DNA of 64,000 bases. Origin: Chryseobacterium culicis (GTDB lineage Bacteria > Bacteroidota > Bacteroidia > Flavobacteriales > Weeksellaceae). Every line of letters starts with the position of its first letter. Position 1 is the first letter of the stretch. The stretch is taken from NCBI RefSeq assembly GCF_002979755.1, contig NZ_PCPP01000001.1, positions 62,001 to 126,000 of the forward strand, given 5' to 3'. The notes below the pieces were generated by a model. The model saw only the letters and a program-made list of their open reading frames with translations. It ran no database searches and was not told the DNA's origin. This document shows, one piece after another, positions 1 through 9,180 of the stretch. The translations under genes and the position numbers were made by a program.

Positions 1-1545
1 ATGATTGGTGGTATAGAAATCCAGCAGGAATTTTTCAGGATATGAATCTGCAAGTTCTTCTCCTAATGTACTTTTCTGGAAAGCCATATTGTTTAAGAAT
101 CGAATTGCGCTTTTTTTCACCCCTCGCATTACAAACTCCTGTCCGTCTGCAGACTTCAGCCGCAAACTGTTAGATTGGTTTCCTCCACCTTCTCTAAAAG
201 GAATATACCCTCCGTTCAATTCTGAAAGGTTGGCCGTGGGAGCTTCAATGGGAATTCCATAATATCTTCTGTAATGATCTCCCCAAAGCCAACGGTAAAA
301 CTTTCTTTTTTCAGTAAGCTGAACCGGATAAATGGTTGAAGAGAACGTTGCAGGAAAAGAATTAGGGAAATTATTGACAAATACATCTGGTTTGGAAATC
401 ACGGAAATATGAGTCAGTTTTTGAAGCTGGGCATCTTTGGTTGAAAAATACTCAACATCTGTACTTTCATCTTTTCTGAAATTTAAAACAGCAAAACCGC
501 TGCCTCCATAGGAAAAGTCTGTCTTTTCTACAATGGTCGCGGGATCTGTTTTAGAACCTGCACCACTGACGATCTGTCTCAGGTTTCCATCTTCGTGATA
601 TTGCAGGTTATGATCATGTCCGGAAACGAAAATAATATTTTCTTTATCCTGAACAATGCTTTTCAGCCTGTTGGCCAGATCTGCATAATGTTGGTTATTG
701 ATATCTTCAGGACTGGCTCCTGAGGAACTTCTTAAAATATTGATTACACTTGCCACCACAGGAACGGGAACTTTACTCTTTAAAGGAAAGAGATGAGATT
801 TTGCAGAATTAAAACCTGCATGGGTTCCACTGCTGATAATGGGATGGTGTAAAGCAACAATTATTCTTTTACCCTGATTTTTAATGATGAGGTCTTTAAA
901 CTCTGTAAAAAAATCTTCACGGGTTTTGATATTACAGTTTTTATTGATTCCCGGATAATTATCCCAGTTGGCAATTACCCATTCCGTATCGATTGCGATA
1001 AGCTTGATATCTTTAGAAACGTTAATGTCATCAATAGGACAGCCGTTTTTAGGAAGAAAAGCTTTTTTATCATCAAGATATTTTTTAACCAGTCCTTCCT
1101 GGGTATTCAATCCCTCAATTCCATTGTACCAGTCATGATTTCCGGGAATTACGAGTGTTTTTCCTTTGAAATTTTTGGTAATGGCAAGCTGGTTTTCCAG
1201 TTTTTGTTTTGCCAGGGCATAGTCTTTATCTGTTTCTTTGGGCATTCCATTGGGATAGATATTATCTCCCAGAAAGATCAGCATAGAATTACTGTTGGCA
1301 GAGTCCAGCTTACTTTTCAGTAAATTCAGAGTTTTTTGAGCCTGAGGTTCATCTGAGTTTCCTGCATCTCCAATCAGAAAAAGTTTAAAATCATTTTCGG
1401 ATTTTATTTCGGAATCTTTTACTTCAAATAAGTTTTTGCCCTTTTGTACGTTATAGGTAGCACAGGAATAAAGGACTCCTGCGGACATTACTGTTCTAAG
1501 AACAATAGAAGTATTTTTTAGATGAGTTTTAAAGGATAAATTCAT
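1..1545 (-). CDS. Metallophosphatase lipoprotein, 3' end outside window
   Basis: This is a calcineurin-like metallophosphoesterase on the minus strand; 515 codons are visible and the C-terminus lies beyond the window edge. The ATG at 1545 is followed by a short basic and hydrophobic stretch ending in a lipobox (LYSC, Cys about residue 27), so I predict a lipoprotein. Metal-site motifs appear in family order: GDAGN, GDNIYPNG, GNHDW, a late ALHHP and SGHDHN. These are the Asp, Asn and His ligands of a dinuclear centre. Substrate cannot be read from the sequence. It is divergent from the HD-domain gene, with only 26 bases between starts. Family assignment is secure, function is open. Confidence 0.85.
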   Translation of the reverse strand, partial: MNLSFKTHLKNTSIVLRTVMSAGVLYSCATYNVQKGKNLFEVKDSEIKSENDFKLFLIGDAGNSDEPQAQKTLNLLKSKLDSANSNSMLIFLGDNIYPNGMPKETDKDYALAKQKLENQLAITKNFKGKTLVIPGNHDWYNGIEGLNTQEGLVKKYLDDKKAFLPKNGCPIDDINVSKDIKLIAIDTEWVIANWDNYPGINKNCNIKTREDFFTEFKDLIIKNQGKRIIVALHHPIISSGTHAGFNSAKSHLFPLKSKVPVPVVASVINILRSSSGASPEDINNQHYADLANRLKSIVQDKENIIFVSGHDHNLQYHEDGNLRQIVSGAGSKTDPATIVEKTDFSYGGSGFAVLNFRKDESTDVEYFSTKDAQLQKLTHISVISKPDVFVNNFPNSFPATFSSTIYPVQLTEKRKFYRWLWGDHYRRYYGIPIEAPTANLSELNGGYIPFREGGGNQSNSLRLKSADGQEFVMRGVKKSAIRFLNNMAFQKSTLGEELADSYPEKFLLDFYTTNH

Positions 1546-1571
1546 AAATTTACATTAACAAAATTTCAGGG

Positions 1572-2747
1572 ATGAGCATTCTACACAAAGCTAAAAATTA
1601 TGTTGAAATCTTATTCAAAGATAAGTTATCTTCAGTATATTTTTATCATAATTTTATCCATACTGCCTATACTGTCAATAAGGCGGAGGAAATCATGAAA
1701 AATACTCCTGTTTCTGAAGAGGATCAGGAGAAGGTACTTGTTGCGTTATGGTTTCATGATACAGGGTATATAGAGTGTGCTCTGAACCATGAGGAAAGGA
1801 GCGTGGAGGTGATGAAAGCCTTTTTACACCAGGAAAACTATCCGGAAAACTATATTACAGATGTTGAAAAACTGATTCTGGCTACGAAAATACATTATGA
1901 ACCTCAGAATTTGCTTGAGAAAATTGTAAAGGATGCTGATTTCAGTCATTTTGCCGGTCATGATTACAGCGATATTTCCGATGCTTTGAGAAAAGAATGG
2001 GAACTGACCAATGTAAGATGTTTTTCCAATGAAGAATGGAATGCCGGAAATCTTGATATGCTGAAAAACAAGCATACTTTTTATACGGATTATGCCAAAG
2101 AAAACTGGGAGCCCCTGAAAAAGAAAAACATCAAAAAGATAGAAAAGAAATTGGAAAAAGAAGAAGAGAAAAAAGATAATAAAAAGGATAGCGCAGAGGG
2201 TAAAAAGGAAAAAGAAAAATCAGACAGAAGTGTGGATACTTTATTCAGGGTAACCCTGAACAACCATACAAGGCTGAGTGATATTGCAGACAGTAAAGCC
2301 AATATTCTTTTATCTGTAAATGCCATTATCATTTCAGTTTGTCTTTCTGTATTGGTTCCAAAGCTGGATGCCCCTAAAAATTCACATCTGATTCTTCCGA
2401 GTTTTATACTATTGCTATCCAGTGTATTTACGATCATATTTGCCATTCTGTCTACAAAACCCAATGTGACGAAAACAACGTTTACTCCACAGGATATTGC
2501 CAACAGAAAAGTAAATCTGCTGTTCTTCGGAAACTTTCAGCAGATGTTATTTGATGATTATAACAATGCTATGAAAGACCTTATTAAAGACAGGGATTAT
2601 ATCTATGATTCTATGGTGAAGGATCTGTATTATCTTGGAAAAGTGCTGGATAGGAAATATAAACTTTTATCCATTACCTATAAGATTTTTATGGCAGGGA
2701 TTATTATTTCCGTTTTATCTTTCGGAATGGCTTTTCTTAGTCTTTAA
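1572..2747 (+). CDS. HD phosphohydrolase fused to Pycsar-effector-like (PycTM) membrane domain
   Basis: The N-terminal half (about residues 1-170) is an HD metal-dependent phosphohydrolase: H26/H30, the H62-D63 pair and D121 are in the expected order. A very charged Lys/Glu linker (about 185-220) follows. The C-terminal 170 residues carry a conserved block (NNHTRLSDIADSKANILL), two adjacent membrane helices and a final helix at the C-terminus. I recognise this as the PycTM-type domain that serves as the membrane effector in Pycsar cyclic-nucleotide defence. No nucleotide cyclase lies nearby, so a defence role is inference. The enzyme could instead degrade a nucleotide signal sensed by its own membrane domain. 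The next gene (bestrophin-like) starts 17 bases downstream, suggesting an operon. Confidence 0.8.
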   Translation: MSILHKAKNYVEILFKDKLSSVYFYHNFIHTAYTVNKAEEIMKNTPVSEEDQEKVLVALWFHDTGYIECALNHEERSVEVMKAFLHQENYPENYITDVEKLILATKIHYEPQNLLEKIVKDADFSHFAGHDYSDISDALRKEWELTNVRCFSNEEWNAGNLDMLKNKHTFYTDYAKENWEPLKKKNIKKIEKKLEKEEEKKDNKKDSAEGKKEKEKSDRSVDTLFRVTLNNHTRLSDIADSKANILLSVNAIIISVCLSVLVPKLDAPKNSHLILPSFILLLSSVFTIIFAILSTKPNVTKTTFTPQDIANRKVNLLFFGNFQQMLFDDYNNAMKDLIKDRDYIYDSMVKDLYYLGKVLDRKYKLLSITYKIFMAGIIISVLSFGMAFLSL

Positions 2748-2764
2748 TTAATAAACACACACGA

Positions 2765-3688
2765 ATGATCGTCAGACAGCGTACGAATTGGCTGAAAATG
2801 TTATTTATATGGAGAGGTTCCGTATTAAAGAAAATTGTTGTTCAGCTTAGCATTATCACGCTGTTTTCCTTGGCTATCTATTTTTTCAAAGGAAAAATTT
2901 TTGATTATAAAGTGCATCTCAATCCTACCATTTTTACATTGATAGGATTGGCATTGGCTATTTTTATGGGTTTCTGTAATTCTGCAAGCTATGACCGTTT
3001 CTGGGAAGGACGTAAGCTTTGGGGATTACTTGTAATTGAAACCAGGTCTTTGACGAGACAGATTTTATCCTTAGTAAACGATTCTTCACCTGAAGTTAAA
3101 GTAGAAAAAGAGAAAATTATTAAGCTGATCTCTGCGTTTTCCTGGGCACTGAACTTTCAGCTGAGAGATAATTCAGGGACGGAACACCTTGAAAGGCTTC
3201 TTTCTCCTGAACAACTGGAACAGGTAAAGAATAAGAAATTTATTCCCAGTATTATTCTTGGGTTTATTGCAGACTGGCTTAATGAGCAGAATAAAAAAGG
3301 AAATATAGATACCATTGTGATGACTTCTATGGATCATCAGCTCAATCAGTTTTCTAATATTTCCGGAGGCTGCGAGAGAATTTACAATACTCCATTACCA
3401 TTTGCTTATAGTGTTTTACTGCATCGCACGGTGTATCTTTATTGTTTCTGGCTTCCTTTCGGGCTGGTAGATTCTTTGGGATGGATGATGCCTATGATCG
3501 TTTTGTTGATCAGCTATACTTTTATTGCTCTTGATGCTATTATCCAGGAGATTGGTGAACCTTTTGGTGAAGAAGAGAATGATCTTGCCCTGAACAGTAT
3601 CTGCCGTACGATTGAATTTTCTATTTTTGAACAGGCCGGAATTCCTCAGGGTGAACTTAAGAAACCGGATACTTATTTTATAGATTAG
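2765..3688 (+). CDS. Bestrophin-like anion channel family protein
   Basis: This 307-aa membrane protein matches the bacterial bestrophin family. It has an early hydrophobic helix, the SASYDRFWEGRKLWG segment around residue 80 (Tyr-Asp-Arg-Phe-Trp-Glu core), a long amphipathic middle, two C-terminal hydrophobic segments around 215-260 and a GEPFG motif followed by acidic residues. Bestrophins form pentameric chloride or cation channels in the inner membrane. It sits 17 bases after the HD-PycTM gene on the same strand, so the two are probably co-transcribed. It converges with the next gene, with 8 bases between stop codons and no terminator visible. Confidence 0.85.
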   Translation: MIVRQRTNWLKMLFIWRGSVLKKIVVQLSIITLFSLAIYFFKGKIFDYKVHLNPTIFTLIGLALAIFMGFCNSASYDRFWEGRKLWGLLVIETRSLTRQILSLVNDSSPEVKVEKEKIIKLISAFSWALNFQLRDNSGTEHLERLLSPEQLEQVKNKKFIPSIILGFIADWLNEQNKKGNIDTIVMTSMDHQLNQFSNISGGCERIYNTPLPFAYSVLLHRTVYLYCFWLPFGLVDSLGWMMPMIVLLISYTFIALDAIIQEIGEPFGEEENDLALNSICRTIEFSIFEQAGIPQGELKKPDTYFID

Positions 3689-3696
3689 AATAATTT

Positions 3697-6009
3697 CTAT
3701 TCCTGCGGTAGGGTAAAAGAAACCCTCAGCGCCAACAATCCCGTAATTCCCTGAAGATCCTCTACTCTTAAAAATTCGATGTCATGTTGTAAGACTCCTT
3801 TTTTCTGGAGTTTGGAAATGTAGTCAAGATATTCCTTCTGATTTTCCATTCCGAAATAGACGATGGTGATTTTTCCGGGTGCAGTGATGCGTTCTGAAGA
3901 ATCTTTCACATGGGCTTTATCCAGACGTTTTTTGATAATTTCGTAGTATGAATTGTAAGCGCCGTCTACATCAAAGCGTTTTTCATCCATTCTGAAACGG
4001 ATGTCTATTTTTTCATTGTATACAAAGATCAGTGATGCGATATCCAGCTGTACAGGAAGATATTTTTTGAACGACTGAAATTCAAGTTCCATTTTACAGA
4101 TGGTCTTCAGCTGCCAGTATCTCAGTTTATGAACTACTTTTGAGGTATAATGAAGCTCTGGAGCAATGGTTGTACCAATGTAAAGATTATGCTCTACACC
4201 ATCAGATTTAAATCTTTCATAGTAATGTGGGAATATTTCCTGTGCTTTCACCTGGCTTTCGTCCAGCATATCTGCCAGTTTTCGGTTGACCAGAGTGATA
4301 GAGTCATCAAGATTTTTTCTGTGGTGATAAAACAGGTCCGTAGAGGTGAAGATGTGTGAAAAATAGTCTTTAATCCTCGCCTTTATTTCCCTGGAAGTTC
4401 TTACTTCCAGCTTACCCTGTAAAAAAGGATGAATTTCTTCTCTTAATAATCTCTGAAAACGTTGTTCTGTATCTGCTTTGATCTCATTGTTGATTTCATT
4501 TTCAAAAACATCCAGTGCCAGTACAAATTTCTCTGAATCTGAATTGGTCAGCACCAAAATTTCATTCAGCCATTCAATCTGCTGATTGAGATCCTGCAGC
4601 ATCAGATTAAAACGTTTTTCCGAAGAAGAACGGATATCTGAAACGCCAAACAAAGGAGTAAGATTTTTAAAGGCAATCTGCTTTAAAGTATATATTTTCT
4701 TTCCGAGTGATGCCGTAAAATATTTTTCTGCTTCATTTCTGAACTTCCATACCACACTGTCGTGGATGGTTGTATATTCACGCTGGATAATGGCTTCTAT
4801 CTGATAGTTTTTTTCAAAGTAGAATCTGTTCAGAGAGAAAAGAACCATATCGGTGAAAAACTCCAGTTTTTTAAGCTTTAAACCATTGAAACTTCCTGCA
4901 ATAGGAGAAGTAAACTCCATGATGGCAAGGAGATCACCGTCTTTCATAATCGGAATTACCATGAAGCTGTTGACATTATTATCCTTCAATATACTAAAGG
5001 AGGGAAGCAGTTTTACATTTTCATCCAGATTGTTTACATTGGAAACAACGACAGGTTTTGAATTATGATTTAAATTATTAAAAGTCGTCTTACGGGTATC
5101 TTCGTCAAAAGCATTGATCCAGAAATCCAGGATATGATTGGTGAGAAGACTCTCATAAATTGGGAGTTTATCCAGTTTCTGTTCCTTTTTGTTAAAAGTC
5201 ATCAGTCCAAAACTGAGCTCTGAAACATCAAAATAGGATTTAAAAATTTCCGTCAAATTTTCATTGGGATTCATATTTTCCGGATCAATCTCAATCATAC
5301 TTGATTTCAGATCGGAAAGGGCTACCTCAGAGGTACAGTCTACCAGTGAAATAATGGTAAATCCTTTCAGTATCCAAGATTGCGAAGGGAAATATTTTTT
5401 CCACAGTTTAAAATCATCCAGATTTTCCAGAAGCATATCCAGAATATCATCAGATGGAATTTTGGCATCTTCTGTAGGCGTAATTTCCGTGAAATCTGAA
5501 TTGACTGTAATTTTGTAATGCTTCATGATTCCCTGCTTGTTGGGGATATCATAATAAAAGGGAAGTGTACTTTTAATATCTTTTTTGAAGTAGCTCTGAA
5601 GAATCAGACAGCAGCAGAAAACATAAAATTCATTATCTGAAATATTTCTGAGTTCTATTTCGAAGTCTTTCCCTGCATCTTTCAGAATATCTTTAAACCT
5701 TTCGGTATAGTTGAAGGTGATATTGGAAAGAGGAATACTTGCTGCTTTTATTTCATTTCTGGTGAGACCTGTGGGGAAAAGATCGGCAAGAAGCAGTCTG
5801 ATGAGGTCCTCATATTTATCAAGAAGAGCAGTATCCTGAAACCCTTCTCTTAGCTCTTTAAAATTTCTGGTACTCTCAATCAAAGACTCTGCATAGTTCA
5901 CTCTGTATTCCAATCTGTCATTATATCGGATATGCTCCAGAACATCCAAATATTTTTTGAATGATATATAAACCTGAAAGGGAGAGTCTTTTTTATAGAG
6001 ATTAGCCAA
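3697..6009 (-). CDS. Large GAF-domain-type cytoplasmic protein, TTG start
   Basis: This 770-aa soluble protein has no signal peptide or membrane helix. Residues roughly 250-400 look like a GAF sensor domain (alternating strands ending in FMVIPIMKDGDLLAIMEF and a long helix). The rest is mostly helical, and the last 150 residues are mixed alpha/beta. I recognise no catalytic motif. The frame opens with TTG at 6009 and has no ATG nearby, so an alternative start is likely. It lies alone between the convergent bestrophin gene and the nuo terminator. Proteins of this layout occur in flavobacteria, but I know no function for them. Confidence 0.65.
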   Translation of the reverse strand: MANLYKKDSPFQVYISFKKYLDVLEHIRYNDRLEYRVNYAESLIESTRNFKELREGFQDTALLDKYEDLIRLLLADLFPTGLTRNEIKAASIPLSNITFNYTERFKDILKDAGKDFEIELRNISDNEFYVFCCCLILQSYFKKDIKSTLPFYYDIPNKQGIMKHYKITVNSDFTEITPTEDAKIPSDDILDMLLENLDDFKLWKKYFPSQSWILKGFTIISLVDCTSEVALSDLKSSMIEIDPENMNPNENLTEIFKSYFDVSELSFGLMTFNKKEQKLDKLPIYESLLTNHILDFWINAFDEDTRKTTFNNLNHNSKPVVVSNVNNLDENVKLLPSFSILKDNNVNSFMVIPIMKDGDLLAIMEFTSPIAGSFNGLKLKKLEFFTDMVLFSLNRFYFEKNYQIEAIIQREYTTIHDSVVWKFRNEAEKYFTASLGKKIYTLKQIAFKNLTPLFGVSDIRSSSEKRFNLMLQDLNQQIEWLNEILVLTNSDSEKFVLALDVFENEINNEIKADTEQRFQRLLREEIHPFLQGKLEVRTSREIKARIKDYFSHIFTSTDLFYHHRKNLDDSITLVNRKLADMLDESQVKAQEIFPHYYERFKSDGVEHNLYIGTTIAPELHYTSKVVHKLRYWQLKTICKMELEFQSFKKYLPVQLDIASLIFVYNEKIDIRFRMDEKRFDVDGAYNSYYEIIKKRLDKAHVKDSSERITAPGKITIVYFGMENQKEYLDYISKLQKKGVLQHDIEFLRVEDLQGITGLLALRVSFTLPQE

Positions 6010-6239
6010 GAGGTGAAAAATTTAGAGTAAAGTTATGAAAAAAGCAGAATATTAATAAGAGTATGTTTTATTTTATTGTACATAATTTACGAGTGCTTTC
6101 GGAAATTTTACAATGTATTTTGTAATTCTTTGCTGTTTTTTGGAAAGAAGGATAACAAGGATACTGATTAATATATTTTATGATTTTTTGAATAAGAAAT
6201 AGTGTTTTTTAGGATATTCATTATTCAGCTATGATCACA

Positions 6240-6269
6240 AAAAAGCACAACTGAAAAGTTGTGCTTTTT
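6240..6269 (-). terminator. Intrinsic terminator of the nuo operon
   Basis: A perfect 13-bp hairpin (arms ending GCACAACT/AGTTGTGC, GAAA tetraloop) lies 20 bases after the nuoN stop. Its arms carry A/T runs, so it has a U tract in both directions. It closes the leftward nuo operon. Confidence 0.85.
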
Positions 6270-6288
6270 ATATTTTAAAATTCAGATT

Positions 6289-7668
6289 TTATAATCCGAA
6301 CATTCTTGCAAACAGATCCGGGAAAACCCCAAGGATGATAATCAAAGCAATAACAACTACTGCAATGATGTTGTAGGTAAGTGTTACTTTTTCTGATGAC
6401 TTGAATGTTGATTCTTTGAAGAAGAACATGGCGATAATCAGTCTTAAATAGTAAGCGATAGATAGGGCAGAACCCAATACTGCTACCAATACTAAGAAAG
6501 CAGCACCGTTCATAGCCTGGGAGAATAAAGCAAATTTCCCCATAAATCCAGCTGTTAACGGAACCCCTGCCATTGAAAGCATAGAGATCGTAGCTGCTGT
6601 AGCTAATAAAGGTTCAGTTTTTGCCAATCCTTTGAATGCTCCAAAAGAGGTTTCTCTTTTTAATTTCTCTACCCAGATCAGACACATGAAAACTCCTACT
6701 GTAGATAAAGAATATGCAAATAAATAAAAGGCAAGGTTATAAGTAGAAAGGCTTGTCATTCCAAAGAATACCAATCCGATATATCCTGCGTGAGAAACTG
6801 AAGAGTATGCCAGCATTCTTTTTGCATTCGTCTGAGCAAGACCCATAACGTTTGCCAATAATAAAGTAATGATCAAGAATACTCCTAAAACATTGATCCA
6901 TTCGTGAGTAACTCCGGCAAAACCAAGAGTCATCAATCTGAACAGCGCAAAGAATCCTGAGATCTTTACCACACTCGCCATGAAAGCTGTGATTAATGAA
7001 GGAGAACCTGCATATACATCAGGGCTCCACATATGGAAAGGTGCCAACGCTACTTTGAAGGCCAATGCACAAAGGATTAGTAATACTCCTAAGATGAACA
7101 TTACATTCCCGGCATTTGCTACTCCGAAGTCATGAATCTTGTACAAATCAAAACTTCCTGCACTTCCATAGATGAATGCAATCCCGAACAGTAAGAAACC
7201 TGTTGCGAATGCACCCATAAGGAAATATTTAATAGAAGCTTCGTTTGATCTAAGATCCGTTTTGTTAGCTCCTGCCATTACATATAATGGAATAGAAAGG
7301 ATTTCAACACCTAAGAACATCGTCACTAAGTTCTGATATCCGAAAAGGATGATCCCTCCACATAATGCAAATAGCATCAATGCATATAATTCTGACTGGT
7401 GGCTTCTGTGATTGCTGAAAGCAAAACCTCCCAGAAAGAATAACAATAAAGTTGTTACGATTGATATTTTAGTGAATAATGCAGTATTGTCACTGTACTC
7501 ATACATATGCTTGTAATGATCGAAAAACGAACATTCCGGCATAAAACTTACGTACAATGCGATGATTAATCCCAAAATCCCAATGTATCTTGCGAATTTT
7601 CCTTGTTCAAAAACTCCTGAAAATAACGCAATAACTGCCGTTAGGAAAACAATAATTAAAACACTCAT
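6289..7668 (-). CDS. nuoN: NADH-quinone oxidoreductase subunit N
   Basis: Last gene of the nuo operon. At 459 aa with about 14 hydrophobic helices, it is a Mrp-antiporter-like proton-pumping subunit of the complex I membrane arm. The family Glu in a membrane helix is visible in LGVEILSIPLYVMAG (about residue 119), and the broken-helix region around KVALAPFHMWSPDVYAG is intact. The start is 16 bases downstream of the nuoM stop. Followed by the operon terminator. Length is normal. Confidence 0.96.
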   Translation of the reverse strand: MSVLIIVFLTAVIALFSGVFEQGKFARYIGILGLIIALYVSFMPECSFFDHYKHMYEYSDNTALFTKISIVTTLLLFFLGGFAFSNHRSHQSELYALMLFALCGGIILFGYQNLVTMFLGVEILSIPLYVMAGANKTDLRSNEASIKYFLMGAFATGFLLFGIAFIYGSAGSFDLYKIHDFGVANAGNVMFILGVLLILCALAFKVALAPFHMWSPDVYAGSPSLITAFMASVVKISGFFALFRLMTLGFAGVTHEWINVLGVFLIITLLLANVMGLAQTNAKRMLAYSSVSHAGYIGLVFFGMTSLSTYNLAFYLFAYSLSTVGVFMCLIWVEKLKRETSFGAFKGLAKTEPLLATAATISMLSMAGVPLTAGFMGKFALFSQAMNGAAFLVLVAVLGSALSIAYYLRLIIAMFFFKESTFKSSEKVTLTYNIIAVVVIALIIILGVFPDLFARMFGL

Positions 7669-7684
7669 TTCTTAAAATATCAAA

Positions 7685-9178
7685 TTAACTTACCATTGAT
7701 TGGTAGATAAACTTCACCGAACTACTCACCATGTCGATTACCGGTTGTGGGAAAATACCTAGTAAAATCACAAAAACCGCTAAACTTGCCAATACAGAAA
7801 ATTCTACACCTGATAAATCTTTTGCTGTACTTAAAACTGCTTCATCTCCTTCTCCAAACATTGCTTTTCCGTAGAATCTCAATAAATACACCGCACAAAG
7901 AATTACCGTAAGACCAGCAATTACTGCTGCTGTTCCGTTAAAATCATATACTGATTTCAACAAAATAAATTCCCCGATGAATCCATTCGTTAATGGAACT
8001 CCCATTGAACCTAATATAATGATCAAGAACAATACAGCAAACTTAGGAGCTACTTTAGCTAAACCACCCATTTGTCTGATGTCTCTTGATTTAAATCTCT
8101 TGTATAAAATATCACAACAGTAGAATAATCCTACTACGTTGATACCATGGGCAAATGTCTGTACCAATGCTCCTTCAGCTCCTTCCACATTGAAAGTTCC
8201 TCTAAGAGTTACTACTGCAGATGCAAAGATCCCTGCCACCATTAATCCTACGTGAGAGAAAGATGAATACGCAATGATTCTCTTCATATCCGTCTGGATA
8301 ATAGCGATCAGCGCACCATGAACAATTCCTACAATAGCAAGAATAATTACGATCTGTCCTGAAATCCCTGCTATCGGAAGCGGAGTGATTGGAAGTAAGT
8401 AACGCATTACCCCATATACTGCCATCTTCAACATGATCCCTGATAACAACATCGATCCCTGAGTAGGAGAGTAGGTATAGGTATCAGGCTGCCATGTATG
8501 GAAAGGGAATACCGGTAATTTCACTGCAAATGCAAAGAAAATAAACCAGAATACCACCGTCTGCTGTACTTCATTCAGTTGTGCATTGTATAAATCTGTT
8601 AAAGCGAATGATGCTGAGTGGTTGTACACATAGATCAATCCGGCTAACATAAATAACGATCCAACGAATGTATATACGAAGAATTTCGTAGTGAATTCAA
8701 ACCTTTTATTCTCTTGTCCCCAAAGTCCGGCAATGAACCAAATTGGAATCAAAGTTACTTCCCAGAAAATGTAGAATAACAATCCGTCTAAAGAAGTAAA
8801 CACTCCTACAAGACCGAACTGCATTAACAGAATCAATCCGTAGAATGTATTTCTGTAGTTTACACTTTCGTTGAAAGATGATAAAATAATGATTGGAGCC
8901 AGAATGTTGGTCAATAATAAAAGAAGCATGCTCATTCCATCGATACCGAAGTGAAGAGAGCTCTTCATAAATTGTGACCATGGATAATTGATCTCATGCT
9001 GCAATACGCTGTCTACTGTCGGAGTAAAATCAAAATCCGAAAGTATGTAAAACGTAAGGAGCATTTGTACCAATGCAATTCCAAGCGCCAAATATTTGCT
9101 GGAATTATTCTTCCAGGCAAAAACTAATCCCGAACCTACTAGAGGTAAAAGTAATAATGTTAATAATAAACAAGACAT
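7685..9178 (-). CDS. nuoM: NADH-quinone oxidoreductase subunit M
   Basis: A 497-aa polytopic antiporter-like subunit of complex I. Key features are the essential membrane Glu in FYIFWEVTLIPIWF (about residue 140), a Lys in the broken-helix segment before FPFHTWQPDTY, and a second Lys in the QTDMKRIIAYSSFSHVG signature. It follows nuoL by 2 bases, so translation is probably coupled. Normal length, no anomalies. Confidence 0.97.
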   Translation of the reverse strand: MSCLLLTLLLLPLVGSGLVFAWKNNSSKYLALGIALVQMLLTFYILSDFDFTPTVDSVLQHEINYPWSQFMKSSLHFGIDGMSMLLLLLTNILAPIIILSSFNESVNYRNTFYGLILLMQFGLVGVFTSLDGLLFYIFWEVTLIPIWFIAGLWGQENKRFEFTTKFFVYTFVGSLFMLAGLIYVYNHSASFALTDLYNAQLNEVQQTVVFWFIFFAFAVKLPVFPFHTWQPDTYTYSPTQGSMLLSGIMLKMAVYGVMRYLLPITPLPIAGISGQIVIILAIVGIVHGALIAIIQTDMKRIIAYSSFSHVGLMVAGIFASAVVTLRGTFNVEGAEGALVQTFAHGINVVGLFYCCDILYKRFKSRDIRQMGGLAKVAPKFAVLFLIIILGSMGVPLTNGFIGEFILLKSVYDFNGTAAVIAGLTVILCAVYLLRFYGKAMFGEGDEAVLSTAKDLSGVEFSVLASLAVFVILLGIFPQPVIDMVSSSVKFIYQSMVS

Positions 9179-9180
9179 TA

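Noticed and set aside
2090..2503. Opposite-strand ORF over the HD-PycTM gene
   Set aside because: It lies entirely within the recognised gene, in a Lys/Glu-coding region that reads as Phe/Ser-rich on the other strand.
1572..3688. Complete Pycsar anti-phage operon
   Set aside because: Only the effector-like domain is present; no uridylate or cytidylate cyclase gene occurs in the window.
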